A DNA stretch of 62,997 bases from Deltaproteobacteria bacterium. GTDB taxonomy: Bacteria; Desulfobacterota; Binatia; UBA9968. Numbering within the stretch: the stretch's first letter is position 1; the number at the start of each line of letters is the position of its first letter. The notes under the pieces are model-generated. The model saw only the letters and a list, made by a program, of their open reading frames with translations, did not search any database and was not told the DNA's origin. Positions 26,669 through 34,499 of the stretch are shown in pieces. The stretch spans positions 1 through 62,997 of the forward strand of contig SHYW01000012.1 in the NCBI GenBank assembly GCA_009692615.1, written 5' to 3'. The position numbers and the translations under genes are program-made.

Positions 26669-27055
26669 TCACCAACTCCCGTTCGGCGAGAATAGCAGGG
26701 AGATTTCGCTTGTTTCATCCAGCCACTGGTACGTGCCGCTGTGATCCCGCGGCGTGCAAAACGGCGCTATCAAGTCAGCAACCTGACGCCACGTTGCAGC
26801 TGTTAATGCGCAATGAAAATCGTTTGCACCCTTGGCTTGGGTGAGTCCTAGATCGCATGTGTCTGCCCGGAAACAGATTTGGCAGTGATTGACCGGCTCG
26901 ACCATTGCTAGATGGTTTAAGCAAAGAGTTGTCAATTGTCCGGTTGCCAGGCGCAAGATATCTTGCCTAAACAGTTCCGCTTGCGTCCAGTCGAAATCGA
27001 AAATACGTAGGATGGGACAGTCTAGTGCACCGTCCGGCAAATATTCGATTCTCAT
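26669..27055 (-). CDS. Conserved-looking hypothetical protein
   Basis: 128 residues, no assigned function. The N-terminus MRIEYLPDGALDCPILRIFD looks like a small family of uncharacterised proteins with an MRIEYxxDGxxDCPxIRxxD opening (recalled, not searched). Cys60/Cys63-type cysteines (NHCQICFRADTCDLG) may form a metal site. No signal peptide. It lies 45 bases downstream of the molybdenum hydroxylase subunit gene on the same strand, so it may be co-transcribed with it. Confidence 0.5.
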   Translation of the reverse strand: MRIEYLPDGALDCPILRIFDFDWTQAELFRQDILRLATGQLTTLCLNHLAMVEPVNHCQICFRADTCDLGLTQAKGANDFHCALTAATWRQVADLIAPFCTPRDHSGTYQWLDETSEISLLFSPNGSW

Positions 27056-27099
27056 TTTCGCCCACTATTAGTCTAACGATAGCTCCGAAGATTCCGTTT

Positions 27100-29325
27100 C
27101 TATCGTTTCAATGCGGCATAAACCTTCTCCGCCGTGATCGGCAGATCGACAATCCTCACGCCGCACGCATCCTGCACCGCGTTGGCGATCGCTGCTGCCG
27201 TCGGCACGTTGGGAATTTCCGCGATCGCTTTGCCTTGGTAGGGGATTGGGCCTGCGGGGGTTTCCATCAGAAATGTCGTTAGCTTCGGCACGTCAGCGAT
27301 GCAGGCCATCTTGAACTCGCCGAGGTTGACCGTCGGCATTTTGCCGTCGACTAGAGAGTTATCTTCCATCAAGGCGAAGCCCATGCCGTTGATGATGCCG
27401 CCGTCGATCTGGCCGGTGTAGCTCAAGTGATTCAATACTGTCCCGGAGTCGTGCACGGTGGTGAGCTTGGTGACTTTCACTTGGCCGGTACCGAGATCGA
27501 CTTCGACTTCGGCGACTTGAGCGGCAAACGACGTGATCGGCGCGCGCGCCGGTTCGTAGATGCTCAAGTGCGTCAGCGCGCCGCCGTTTTGCGCAATGGC
27601 GCCGCGGATCATGTCGGTGCACGACATCGGCTTCTGTCCTGGCACGTTGTAGCGGCCTTTCACTTCTTCAATCTGCTCGCGCTTGCAGCCAAACTTTGCC
27701 GCCGCCAGAACCAGCAACTTTTCTTTCAATTCCGTGACCGCTTGATAGGCGGCAGTGCCGACGCTGTTGGTCGACTTGCTGCCGCCGGTGCCGGAGTCGT
27801 AGGGCGAGCTGTCGGTGTCGCCGACGCGCACGCTGACGCGATCGCGCGGCAGGTCGAGGACTTCGCTGACGATTTGCTGGACAACCGTATGAATGCCGGG
27901 GCCGACATCGGGCACGCCGAGGTGAACGCTCAGACTGCCGTCGCTCGCGACGGTGATCGCCGCGCCGGATTTTCCCGCGCCTGAGGGACGCTCGTAAACG
28001 GCGACGCCGCGGCCGACATTCTTCGCCTTCGGTTTATTCCAGCCGGAAACTTCTAACGCCTTGCTCAGGGTTTCCTTGACGACGATGCCTTGGAGTTTTT
28101 GTCCGAAGGGCGTCGGGTCGCCGGCATTGAGCAGATTTAACATTCTAAACTTAACCGGATCGAGGCCGAGTTCGCGGGCGATGATGTCGATCTGCGATTC
28201 GACGGCGAAGGTCGTCTGCGGGCTGCCCGGCGTGCGCGTCTGAGTGCAGGGAACTTGATTGGTGTAGGCGCACAAAGTTTCGACTTGGATCGCCGGAAAG
28301 CGATAGTAGCTCGCGGCGCGCCGCGGCCCTTGGACGGTGACTTCGGCGTTGGCTTTCAACGCCGCGTAGCCGCCGCCGCTGAACACCGCTTTGATCGCCA
28401 TGGCGCAAATTTTATTTTCGCCGTCGACGCCCGTGCGCAGCGTGATCACCGCCGGATGGCGATGCGAGATCGCCGTCACTTCTTCGGTGTATTCTAAAAC
28501 CAGGCGCACGGCTTTGCCGGTTTTCTTGGCGAGGAAATAACAGATCGGTGCTTCGGCAACGGAAGTCTTGCCGCCGAAATCGCCGCCGACGGGAAGAATT
28601 TGAACGTTGACCTTCGACTCTTCGATGCCGACATCGCGGGCGAAGCGTGTGCGTAGCGAGAAGGGCGCCTTGTTCGACGCCCAGATTTCGACTCGGCCGT
28701 CGTCGTGGACTTGCACCGTGCAAGCGTGGGGTTCGATGTAGCCGTGAAAGCCCAGCGGCGTGCGAAAGGTATGTTCGAAAACCCGCGCGGCTTTTTTGAA
28801 GCCGGCGTCGACATCGCCGTTGGACCACTTGCCGTAGGACTGCACGTTGGGCAGATCGATCGCGCAGTCGGGCGCGTTCTTGTAGACCTTGGGGTTGTCA
28901 TGCAATACCGGCGCCCCCACTTTGGTGGACTCAACCGGATCGGTGACGAAAGGCAGTTGCTGATATTCTACGTCGATCAGATTCAACGCCTCTTCGGCGA
29001 TCTCGTCGCTATCCGCGGCGACGGCGGCCACCGGCTCGCCGGCGTAACGTACTTTGGCGTCGGCCAGCAGCGGCATGTCCTTCATGCGCAGTCCGACCAT
29101 CACGCCTTTGACGTCGGCGCCGGTGATGATAGCACGCACGCCGCGCAGCTTCGCCGCTTTACTAGTGTCGATGCTGACAATGCGCGCATGAGGCAACGAA
29201 GTGCGCAGAATCTTCGCCGCCAAGGCATTGGGAAACTTCAGATCGGCGGCATAGCGCATGTTGCCGGAAACTTTATCCGCACCTTCGATGCGGGGAACTG
29301 CTCGGTTGACGCTTTTGTAGGCCAT
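27100..29325 (-). CDS. Xanthine dehydrogenase/aldehyde oxidase-family molybdopterin-binding subunit
   Basis: 741-residue large subunit of a molybdenum hydroxylase. The N-terminal hammerhead domain starts VPRIEGADKVSGNMRYAADL, the cofactor domain has GGDFGGKTSVAEAP and GTGGSKSTNSVGTAAYQA, and the catalytic glutamate is Glu703 in KAIAEIPNVPTAAAIANAV (the KGxGEPP site of homologues). Partners normally required, the [2Fe-2S] and FAD subunits, are not encoded on either side. It may pair with subunits made elsewhere. It is upstream of a hypothetical and downstream of an amidohydrolase on the same strand. Substrate likely an aldehyde or N-heterocycle (inference). Confidence 0.88.
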   Translation of the reverse strand: MAYKSVNRAVPRIEGADKVSGNMRYAADLKFPNALAAKILRTSLPHARIVSIDTSKAAKLRGVRAIITGADVKGVMVGLRMKDMPLLADAKVRYAGEPVAAVAADSDEIAEEALNLIDVEYQQLPFVTDPVESTKVGAPVLHDNPKVYKNAPDCAIDLPNVQSYGKWSNGDVDAGFKKAARVFEHTFRTPLGFHGYIEPHACTVQVHDDGRVEIWASNKAPFSLRTRFARDVGIEESKVNVQILPVGGDFGGKTSVAEAPICYFLAKKTGKAVRLVLEYTEEVTAISHRHPAVITLRTGVDGENKICAMAIKAVFSGGGYAALKANAEVTVQGPRRAASYYRFPAIQVETLCAYTNQVPCTQTRTPGSPQTTFAVESQIDIIARELGLDPVKFRMLNLLNAGDPTPFGQKLQGIVVKETLSKALEVSGWNKPKAKNVGRGVAVYERPSGAGKSGAAITVASDGSLSVHLGVPDVGPGIHTVVQQIVSEVLDLPRDRVSVRVGDTDSSPYDSGTGGSKSTNSVGTAAYQAVTELKEKLLVLAAAKFGCKREQIEEVKGRYNVPGQKPMSCTDMIRGAIAQNGGALTHLSIYEPARAPITSFAAQVAEVEVDLGTGQVKVTKLTTVHDSGTVLNHLSYTGQIDGGIINGMGFALMEDNSLVDGKMPTVNLGEFKMACIADVPKLTTFLMETPAGPIPYQGKAIAEIPNVPTAAAIANAVQDACGVRIVDLPITAEKVYAALKR

Positions 29326-29340
29326 CCAGTCCTCCGGAAC

Positions 29341-29408
29341 AGAGTTGGAGTGTTGGAGTACTGGAGTGTTGGGGTTCGGAACCCATCACTCCAGTACTCC
29401 ATTACTCC
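29341..29408. repeat. TGGAGTNNT word inverted repeat
   Basis: Two arms of about 32 bases, mostly made of 9-base words TGGAGTGTT/TGGAGTACT, face each other around GGTTCGGAACC. The same words reappear at 34471-34500 just before a binding-protein start. The structure occupies almost the entire spacer between the molybdenum subunit and the amidohydrolase and could act as a transcript-processing or termination hairpin. Confidence 0.6.
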
Positions 29409-29413
29409 AAGCG

Positions 29414-30394
29414 TTAGATCTTTACCTTGGTAAAAACCTTCAATGGATTCTTCTGAAAGATTTTCAGCTTGTCCTCGGCGCTCAAGAAACCCAGGCTGTC
29501 GATCACCGGGATCATGTCGTCGGACGCTTTGCCGGTGTCTTTGCGAATGGCGCCGCCGGAGCCGGGGGATTCGGTGCCGAAGAGAACTTGATCGACGCCG
29601 CGCTGTTTGATGGCGGCTTCGAGATAATTCACGTCGTAGACGCAGGAGTCGAAAAATAGGTTCTTGCTGAAATCGCCCTGGCCGACGTGATGGTCGTTGG
29701 CGATGAAGCGGTTGAGTCCTCCGCCGCAGTGGCAGATGACGATTTTCAATTTCGGAAAGGTCTGAAATATCTTGCTGTGGCTGTAGAGCTGCATGGCGAC
29801 GAACTCTTCGAGATAATTGTTCATCTGATAGTTGGCCGGAATGATTTCCAAGCGCCGGTCGAAGGTCGTCGATGGATGGACCATCAGCGGGACATCGAGT
29901 TGCACGGCTTTGTCATAAAGCGGGTGCCAGTACTCTTCATGCACGCCGGGCGTCTGTTTGTCGCCGGCCGGATCGGGATTCAGATAGGCGCCGACGAAAT
30001 TTAATTCCTTGATGCAGCGTTCGAACTCGGGGAGACAGAAGCGCGTGTCCTGATCGCGGCATTGCGGTAGCTGGGCCATGCCGCGGAAGCGGTCAGGATG
30101 CAATTTAACGATGCGCGCGATCACATTGTTGGTCGTCAGCGCCCAGAACTCTTGCAGGAACGGCCGCATCCAGTGCCACATGGCGATGGGGCGCGGGCCG
30201 ATCAGCTGGACGTCGATGCCGCGATCGTCCATGAATTTTAAATGGCGCTGCTGGGCGGCTTCCAACTGTTCGTCGCTCATGTCGAGTTTGCGATTGGGCG
30301 TGTTTTGCGAGACGAGTTCGGCGAGAAACTGACGAAACACCGCGGGTGTGGTCATGTGACCGTGAACGTCAACGGTGATTTGTCCGTTATGCAT
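29414..30394 (-). CDS. COG2159 amidohydrolase family 2
   Basis: 326 residues. The N-terminal metal motif is VDVHGHMTTP, a true HxH unlike the D-x-D-x-H seen in the other five amidohydrolases of the window. MVHPSTTFDRR and ICHCGGGLNRF supply further histidines and LFGTESPGSGG the C-terminal position where an Asp is usual. It resembles the 4-oxalomesaconate hydratase/ACMSD side of the family. It is upstream of the molybdenum hydroxylase gene with only a repeat spacer between, and downstream of a Gfo/Idh/MocA gene, suggesting one catabolic transcript. Confidence 0.82.
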   Translation of the reverse strand: MHNGQITVDVHGHMTTPAVFRQFLAELVSQNTPNRKLDMSDEQLEAAQQRHLKFMDDRGIDVQLIGPRPIAMWHWMRPFLQEFWALTTNNVIARIVKLHPDRFRGMAQLPQCRDQDTRFCLPEFERCIKELNFVGAYLNPDPAGDKQTPGVHEEYWHPLYDKAVQLDVPLMVHPSTTFDRRLEIIPANYQMNNYLEEFVAMQLYSHSKIFQTFPKLKIVICHCGGGLNRFIANDHHVGQGDFSKNLFFDSCVYDVNYLEAAIKQRGVDQVLFGTESPGSGGAIRKDTGKASDDMIPVIDSLGFLSAEDKLKIFQKNPLKVFTKVKI

Positions 30395-30450
30395 TATGCC
30401 TCCTATTGGGTCTGATGGGTTTCTAGTTGTGGAGTGTCAATTGTGTTTTT

Positions 30451-30528
30451 GTCATGCCGGCGCAGGCCGGCATCCATCCTGGTGCCCGCCCCGCCATCCC
30501 TGGATTCCGGCCTGCGCCGGAATGACGG
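30451..30528. repeat. REP-like palindrome pair
   Basis: GTCATGCCGGCGCAGGCCGG and its reverse complement-like TGGATTCCGGCCTGCGCCGG face each other about 35 bases apart, ending in AATGAC. Same class as 4792-4922. It sits in the spacer between two minus-strand genes. Confidence 0.65.
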
Positions 30529-30542
30529 AATTGGGAGCGTCG

Positions 30543-31754
30543 TTAATCGTCTTCAGGCGCCGGCACTTGGTGCTTTAAAAAAATCTCTTTTCTTTGTTTA
30601 GCCGACTCGATGATCGCCAGGCAAACTTCCAACGTCGCCATGCCCCAGGGGCCGGTGTGGCGAATCGGTTTGTCGAGGACCACGGCGTTGTAAAGTTCCA
30701 TCAGCTCGGCGCGGCGCGACGGACCGCCGCCGCCGATGAGCGGCACGTCCTTGGTGCCCTCGTCGCTGTGGACGAATAGGCCGTATTGGGACTGGCGGAT
30801 GTCGCCTTTTTCACATGTCGCGACCAGGATGCCGAGATCGTTGGGCAGCCATGGTTTTACTTTGCTGCGGTCGCGGATTTCGCTTTCGTTGGCGCCACCG
30901 ATGCGCATGGCGTCTTTGTCGGCATTTTCATCGCGCGTGCCGTCGAGCAACGATTTGCGCACGGCGGCGCGTTCGGCTTCGCTGTAGCGGCTGTTCTGTC
31001 CGCCCCATGGGACCAATTCAGAGGCGAGAAAATAGCCGTAGCCGTTGTGCATCAAAGTTGCCGGCGTGCCGTCTTCGAATTCCATGAAGCCGGAATAGTA
31101 ACCGGGAATCGGCCGGCCTTTGAACCACGATCCAGTCGAACCGCGCACGCTGCGCACCATGCCGCCGCCGAGTAGACGCAAGGTGTCGATCTGATGCGGC
31201 CCTTGGCGGTAGGGCACGCCGCCGCCTTGGTTGATGTCGAGTTCGTCCGCCGTGCGCGGCCGCAGCATCCAATCGGTGTAGGCCCACACATGCATCGCGC
31301 ACAGCCGGCCGAGTTCGCCGGAGCGGATAATCTTGCGCATGGTTCTAATATGCGGGCCGAAGCTTTGGGTATGGCCGCAGAGTAATTTGATTTTATTCTT
31401 GATCGTCGCCTCGATCATCTTTTCCGCTTCGGCTAACGAGATTGCCATGGGTTTTTCGACGACAACGTGTTTGCCGGCGTTGGCGGCGATGATCGTGTGG
31501 GCGGCGTGAAAGCGATTGGGCGTCGATATCCAAACCGTTTCGACATCGGGATCGGCGCACATTTTTTCGACGCTGTCATAGGTTTTGGCGCCGTAGCGCT
31601 GGCGAAAGATTTCGAGCACACGCGGATTGACATCCGCCGCCGCCGCCAGTTCGAACTCCGGGATTTGCTCCATCGCCGGCAAGATCTCCGAGGCGCCGAC
31701 GCCGATGCCGACGATGCCGAGCTTGAGCTTTCTAATTGGAGTTTCGTTAGCCAT
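30543..31754 (-). CDS. Gfo/Idh/MocA-family NAD(P)-dependent oxidoreductase
   Basis: 403 residues. The Rossmann N-terminus LKLGIVGIGVGASEILPAME (about 10-29) and the catalytic-lysine motif HVVVEKPMAISLAEAEKMIE define the family. The C-terminal domain has GGGVPYRQGPHQIDTLRLLG with the usual catalytic His, and EDGTPATLMHNGYGYF. The layout is like 4,5-dihydroxyphthalate or dihydrodiol dehydrogenases rather than sugar dehydrogenases, which fits the aromatic theme, but this is inference. No signal peptide. It is the first gene of a minus-strand set 31754 to 26669. Confidence 0.85.
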   Translation of the reverse strand: MANETPIRKLKLGIVGIGVGASEILPAMEQIPEFELAAAADVNPRVLEIFRQRYGAKTYDSVEKMCADPDVETVWISTPNRFHAAHTIIAANAGKHVVVEKPMAISLAEAEKMIEATIKNKIKLLCGHTQSFGPHIRTMRKIIRSGELGRLCAMHVWAYTDWMLRPRTADELDINQGGGVPYRQGPHQIDTLRLLGGGMVRSVRGSTGSWFKGRPIPGYYSGFMEFEDGTPATLMHNGYGYFLASELVPWGGQNSRYSEAERAAVRKSLLDGTRDENADKDAMRIGGANESEIRDRSKVKPWLPNDLGILVATCEKGDIRQSQYGLFVHSDEGTKDVPLIGGGGPSRRAELMELYNAVVLDKPIRHTGPWGMATLEVCLAIIESAKQRKEIFLKHQVPAPEDD

Positions 31755-32121
31755 ATTTCTACTTTCGTTGTGGGAACGCCTCTTTAGTTACCAGGAGTCG
31801 CACCCTGCCGCAAGCAATTGTGGGCGCTGGTAGTGGTTCAGTTTCGCCTGAAGGGGCGTCCATTAGCCGGTAGAACTGTGTGTCCGCCCGTTCGGAGGGC
31901 CGACACGCAGGTCGGCCCCTACAGTGAGATGCGATGTTAAAAACAAACTGAACCACAACCTGGGGGCTTCGCCGTTGGATCGCTGCTATCTACTTTTAAT
32001 TGACACTTTTCAAGAAGATTGACAGCGGGAAACTTGGACAACGACACACACACGCCAGTATGTAGTTCTGTTGCGAGCGTGCATTGCATTCGGCAATATT
32101 TTCCATGCATACTTATCTCCA
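31755..32121. other. Spacer with MITE-like element
   Basis: 367 bases between divergent genes. A 124-base palindromic element fills 31833-31956; the remainder holds no gene or clear promoter that I can defend. Confidence 0.5.
31833..31956. mobile_element. MITE-like element with perfect 12-bp terminal inverted repeats
   Basis: GTGGTTCAGTTT at 31833-31844 is exactly matched in reverse complement by AAACTGAACCAC at 31945-31956. Inside is the core TGTCCGCCCGTTCGGAGGGC followed by CGACACGCAGGTCGG and CCCCTACA, itself palindromic. Copies or partial copies are at 5040-5160 and 45325-45371. With 124 bases and no coding capacity, it is best read as a miniature non-autonomous element. No transposase for it is in the window. 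Confidence 0.55.
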
Positions 32122-32406
32122 ATGAAAGTCACAGGGGTGATCTAGCTCAGAGAAATCGTTGGCAAGCTGGCGCGGAAGCATAATCTAACGACCGATGAGG
32201 TTGAAGACGCCTTGCGCTCTGTACGGCGTTTCCGTTTTATTGAGACCGGAGACGTGGCCGGTGAAGACCTGTATGCGGCGTTGGGCAGAACGGCGGCGGG
32301 ACGTTGCCTTATCGTTTACTTTGTGTACAAGAGGACGGGAGAAGCTTTGATTATCAGCGCCAGGAACATGACCAGGAAGGAAAAAAAATGTTATGCCAAA
32401 AAATAG
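32122..32406 (+). pseudogene. brnT: BrnT-family toxin gene with in-frame amber codon
   Basis: BrnT RNase toxin of type II BrnT/BrnA systems, 94 codons from the ATG at 32122. Codon 8 is TAG (32143-32145) in the context MKVTGVI-stop-LREIVGKLARKH; BrnT relatives of this type carry Trp there (V-I-W-L), so one G-to-A change of TGG explains it. Everything after is intact: FRFIETGDVAGEDLYAALGR, LIVYFVYKRTGEALIISARN. Its end overlaps the antitoxin start by 14 bases, the normal arrangement. Either a nonsense mutant that disarms the toxin, a suppressed amber, or a base error. Restart at an internal GTT/TTG-type codon would remove the N-terminus. Confidence 0.75.
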
Positions 32407-32665
32407 CAATGCGCGAGATTCCATTCCAAAGCACTTCAAGAACGTGGCCACCGCGTCGGCTTTTTGGGACAGTCATGATTTAACGGACTACTTGGACCAG
32501 ACCCGGGAAGTAAAAGCTGACGTTGATATCCGCCGCCGGGTTTTCTTGACAGCATTGGAGCCGGGGCTTGCCAAAAAGTTAATCGTCTGCGCCCGCAAAC
32601 AAGGCGTCTCAACCGAGACTCTCATCAATGTCTGGCTGACTGAGAAAGTATCGGCCACAAGATAG
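32393..32665 (+). CDS. brnA: BrnA-family antitoxin (ribbon-helix-helix)
   Basis: 90 residues. The FWDSHDLTDYLDQTREV stretch (about 24-40) and the C-terminal KKLIVCARKQGVSTETLINV block with WLTEKV are characteristic of BrnA antitoxins, whose C-terminal ribbon-helix-helix binds the operon promoter. It overlaps the toxin frame by 14 bases. The antitoxin is intact while its toxin carries a stop codon, the direction of decay that is tolerated because loss of the antitoxin first would be lethal. Confidence 0.85.
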   Translation: MPKNSNARDSIPKHFKNVATASAFWDSHDLTDYLDQTREVKADVDIRRRVFLTALEPGLAKKLIVCARKQGVSTETLINVWLTEKVSATR

Positions 32666-32696
32666 GGCGGCGGAACGCGGTTAATAGTCCCATCTC

Positions 32697-33860
32697 TCAA
32701 CTTACCTTATAAAACTCCGCACAATTGTCCCAAAGTACCTTCCGTTTATCGGCGTCGGTGATTTTTAGTTCAAGAAAACATTCCACGGCGTGGGGATATT
32801 TGGAATCGCCGTGGGGATAATCGGTGGAGAAGACCAAGCGGTCGGCGCCGATGTAGTCGATGACATATTTGACGCCGGCTTCGTCGGGTTCGACGGAGAC
32901 GAAGACTTGGCGTTTGAAATAGTCGCTCGGTTTCATCGTCATTTCGGGTGCCCAGACATCGCCTTCGCGCTCCCAGCCTTCGTCCAAACGCCACAACAGC
33001 CACGGCAGCCAAGTGCAGTTGGCTTCAAGAAACGCCACGCGCAATTTGGGATGACGGGCGAGCACGCCGCCGGAGCAGACAGCGACCAGGCCGAGCATCT
33101 GTTCCATCGGTTGGGCGACGGCGCGGCGCAACATGAAGTTGGGCTCGAACCAATCGCCGGTCTGGCGCCCGGCCGAGGAAGACGACTCGTGAAAGCCGAC
33201 GGGCACGGCAAGCTCTTCCAGAGTGTTCCATAACGGTTCGTAATAAGCGTCATGCCAATTGCGGTCGTTGAGAATATTTGAACGCAAGAAAACCGCGCGG
33301 AAGCCCAGTTCTTTAACGCACCGTTTGGCTTCGCTGACGGCATCGTCGATGTCGAAGGTCGAAAGCATGCCGGCGCCGAGCAGGCGGTTGGGATTCTTCG
33401 CGCAGAAATCGTAGAGCCAGTTGTTGTAGGCGCGCGCCAAGGCGGCGGCGAAGTTGGGCTCCATATGCGGTTCGCTCAAGACGTTCAAGCCACGGGTCGG
33501 GTAAAGCACGGCGACGTCGATGCCTTCGATGTCCATGGCTTCGAGCTGCACTTCGGCGCTCCAAGCGCGCTCGGAGTGATCGCGATAAATATCTTGGTTC
33601 TTGGTGAAATTGCGGCCGCGGTTGGGTGCGCCGCTGCGCGCGTTAGTCTTTGATCGGTAGATGCCCCACGGCCGACCGTCGGGGTGGGCCATGCGCAGAT
33701 CGCGAACGTTCTCGCTGGTCAGACCGCGCGGCGCGATGGCTTTGAACTTGCCGTCGATGTAGCGATCCCACAAATCCACCGGCTCCATCAGATGCATGTC
33801 GCTATCTAAAACTTTCATGCCGTTTTTGGTCATCTGAATCTCCTTCATATCGATTTTCAA
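32697..33860 (-). CDS. COG2159 amidohydrolase family 2
   Basis: 387 residues from the first of several possible ATG codons; the conserved part begins at KVLDSDMHLMEPVDLWDRYI, so residues 1-14 are uncertain. D-x-D-x-H N-terminal metal motif, GFHESSSSAGRQTGDW mid-barrel histidine, and FSTDYPHGDSKYPH near the C-terminus with the catalytic-type Asp. The RSKTNARSGAPNRGRNF insertion after residue 65 is not in its paralogues. It is convergent with the BrnTA pair and divergent from the selenoprotein cluster, so probably a single-gene transcript. Confidence 0.82.
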   Translation of the reverse strand: MKIDMKEIQMTKNGMKVLDSDMHLMEPVDLWDRYIDGKFKAIAPRGLTSENVRDLRMAHPDGRPWGIYRSKTNARSGAPNRGRNFTKNQDIYRDHSERAWSAEVQLEAMDIEGIDVAVLYPTRGLNVLSEPHMEPNFAAALARAYNNWLYDFCAKNPNRLLGAGMLSTFDIDDAVSEAKRCVKELGFRAVFLRSNILNDRNWHDAYYEPLWNTLEELAVPVGFHESSSSAGRQTGDWFEPNFMLRRAVAQPMEQMLGLVAVCSGGVLARHPKLRVAFLEANCTWLPWLLWRLDEGWEREGDVWAPEMTMKPSDYFKRQVFVSVEPDEAGVKYVIDYIGADRLVFSTDYPHGDSKYPHAVECFLELKITDADKRKVLWDNCAEFYKVS

Positions 33861-33872
33861 ACTTATTGTCTG

Positions 33873-33905
33873 GGGCGAGGATGGGCAAGGCGCGCCTTGC
33901 CCCTA
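33873..33905. repeat. Short palindromic spacer repeat
   Basis: GGGCGAGGATGGGCAAGGCG then CGCCTTGCCCCTAC. It belongs to the same style of element as GTAGGGGCGCAGCATGCTGC at 39513 and GGGGCGCAGCATGCTGCGCC at 48903, each a self-complementary word flanked by GGGGC/GCCCC. Confidence 0.5.
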
Positions 33906-34002
33906 CGCCATTGCGATCGGTCTGTGCCGATTGACGATCGATACATCAGCGCTCGCATTTGTGTCAACGTATCTGTTAAATTGTTTTGCGGTGGGAGAGA
34001 CC

Positions 34003-34461
34003 ATGCAGTTGTTGTGTGCAATATTTCTAATCTTGAATTTTTTCGTCGGCGGCTCGGTATTCGGCCAAGGGCCGAGCAAGGCCGCGGCAAAGTCGATCAC
34101 GGTCTACCAAGACCCCGGCTGAGGCTGCTGCTCGGGGTGGGTCGGGCACCTGCAAGCGAATGGTTTCAAAATCGAGAAGAAAAATGTCATGAGCAGCAAG
34201 CTCGTCGATGTGAAGATCAAGCACAAGGTTCCTGAGAAATTGCGCTCCTGTCATACCGCGGTGATCGATGGTTATGTGATCGAAGGTCACGTGCCGGCGG
34301 ATGTGATCGATAAACTACTCAAAGAAAAGCCGGCCGTTCTTGGTCTCGCCGTCCCTGGCATGCCGATCGGTTCGCCGGGCATGGAAGGCGGCAAGCCGGA
34401 GCCCTACACGGTTTATACTTTCGACAAAGACGGTAAGACCGCGGTGTACGCGAAACGGTGA
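34003..34461 (+). CDS. DUF411/CopG-like thioredoxin-fold protein, predicted selenoprotein (Sec40)
   Basis: 152 residues if UGA at 34120-34122 (codon 40) is read as selenocysteine. Signal peptide MQLLCAIFLILNFFVGGSVF, then SITVYQDPG-Sec-GCCSGWVGHLQANGF, where the DUF411 family has PxCGCC. The rest, LRSCHTAVIDGYVIEGHVPA and LGLAVPGMPIGSPGM, is intact DUF411. The frame is open on both sides of the UGA to the stop at 34461. P. aeruginosa CopG, of this family, is a periplasmic copper-binding thioredoxin-fold protein with a CxCC site. GGGAG precedes the ATG at 34003. The alternative is a nonsense mutation, but the UGA falls exactly on an active-site Cys and a SECIS-like hairpin follows. Confidence 0.85.
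34126..34157 (+). promoter_or_regulatory. Predicted bacterial SECIS element
   Basis: Upper stem GGTG (34136-34139)/CACC (34147-34150) closes a 7-base apical loop GGTCGGG; a lower stem pairs GCTGC (34127-34131) with GCAAGC (34152-34157) around one bulge. The UGA-to-loop distance is 17 bases and the loop starts with GG, within the published bacterial SECIS rules (16-37 bases; a G in the first two loop positions). The loop plus 3-prime stem resembles the E. coli fdhF element, GGUCUG-CACC type. Confidence 0.65.
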
Positions 34462-34499
34462 AGACGCGTGGGGAGATGGAGTATTGGAGTGATGGAGTA

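Noticed and set aside
32143-32145. Pyrrolysine at the BrnT amber codon
   Set aside because: Pyrrolysine is known in methylamine methyltransferases; here the aligned residue is Trp and a TGG-to-TAG change explains it simply.
34120-34122. Reading the UGA in the DUF411 gene as an ordinary nonsense mutation
   Set aside because: The UGA falls exactly on a family-conserved active-site Cys, the frame stays intact and conserved on both sides, and a SECIS-like hairpin follows at the right distance.
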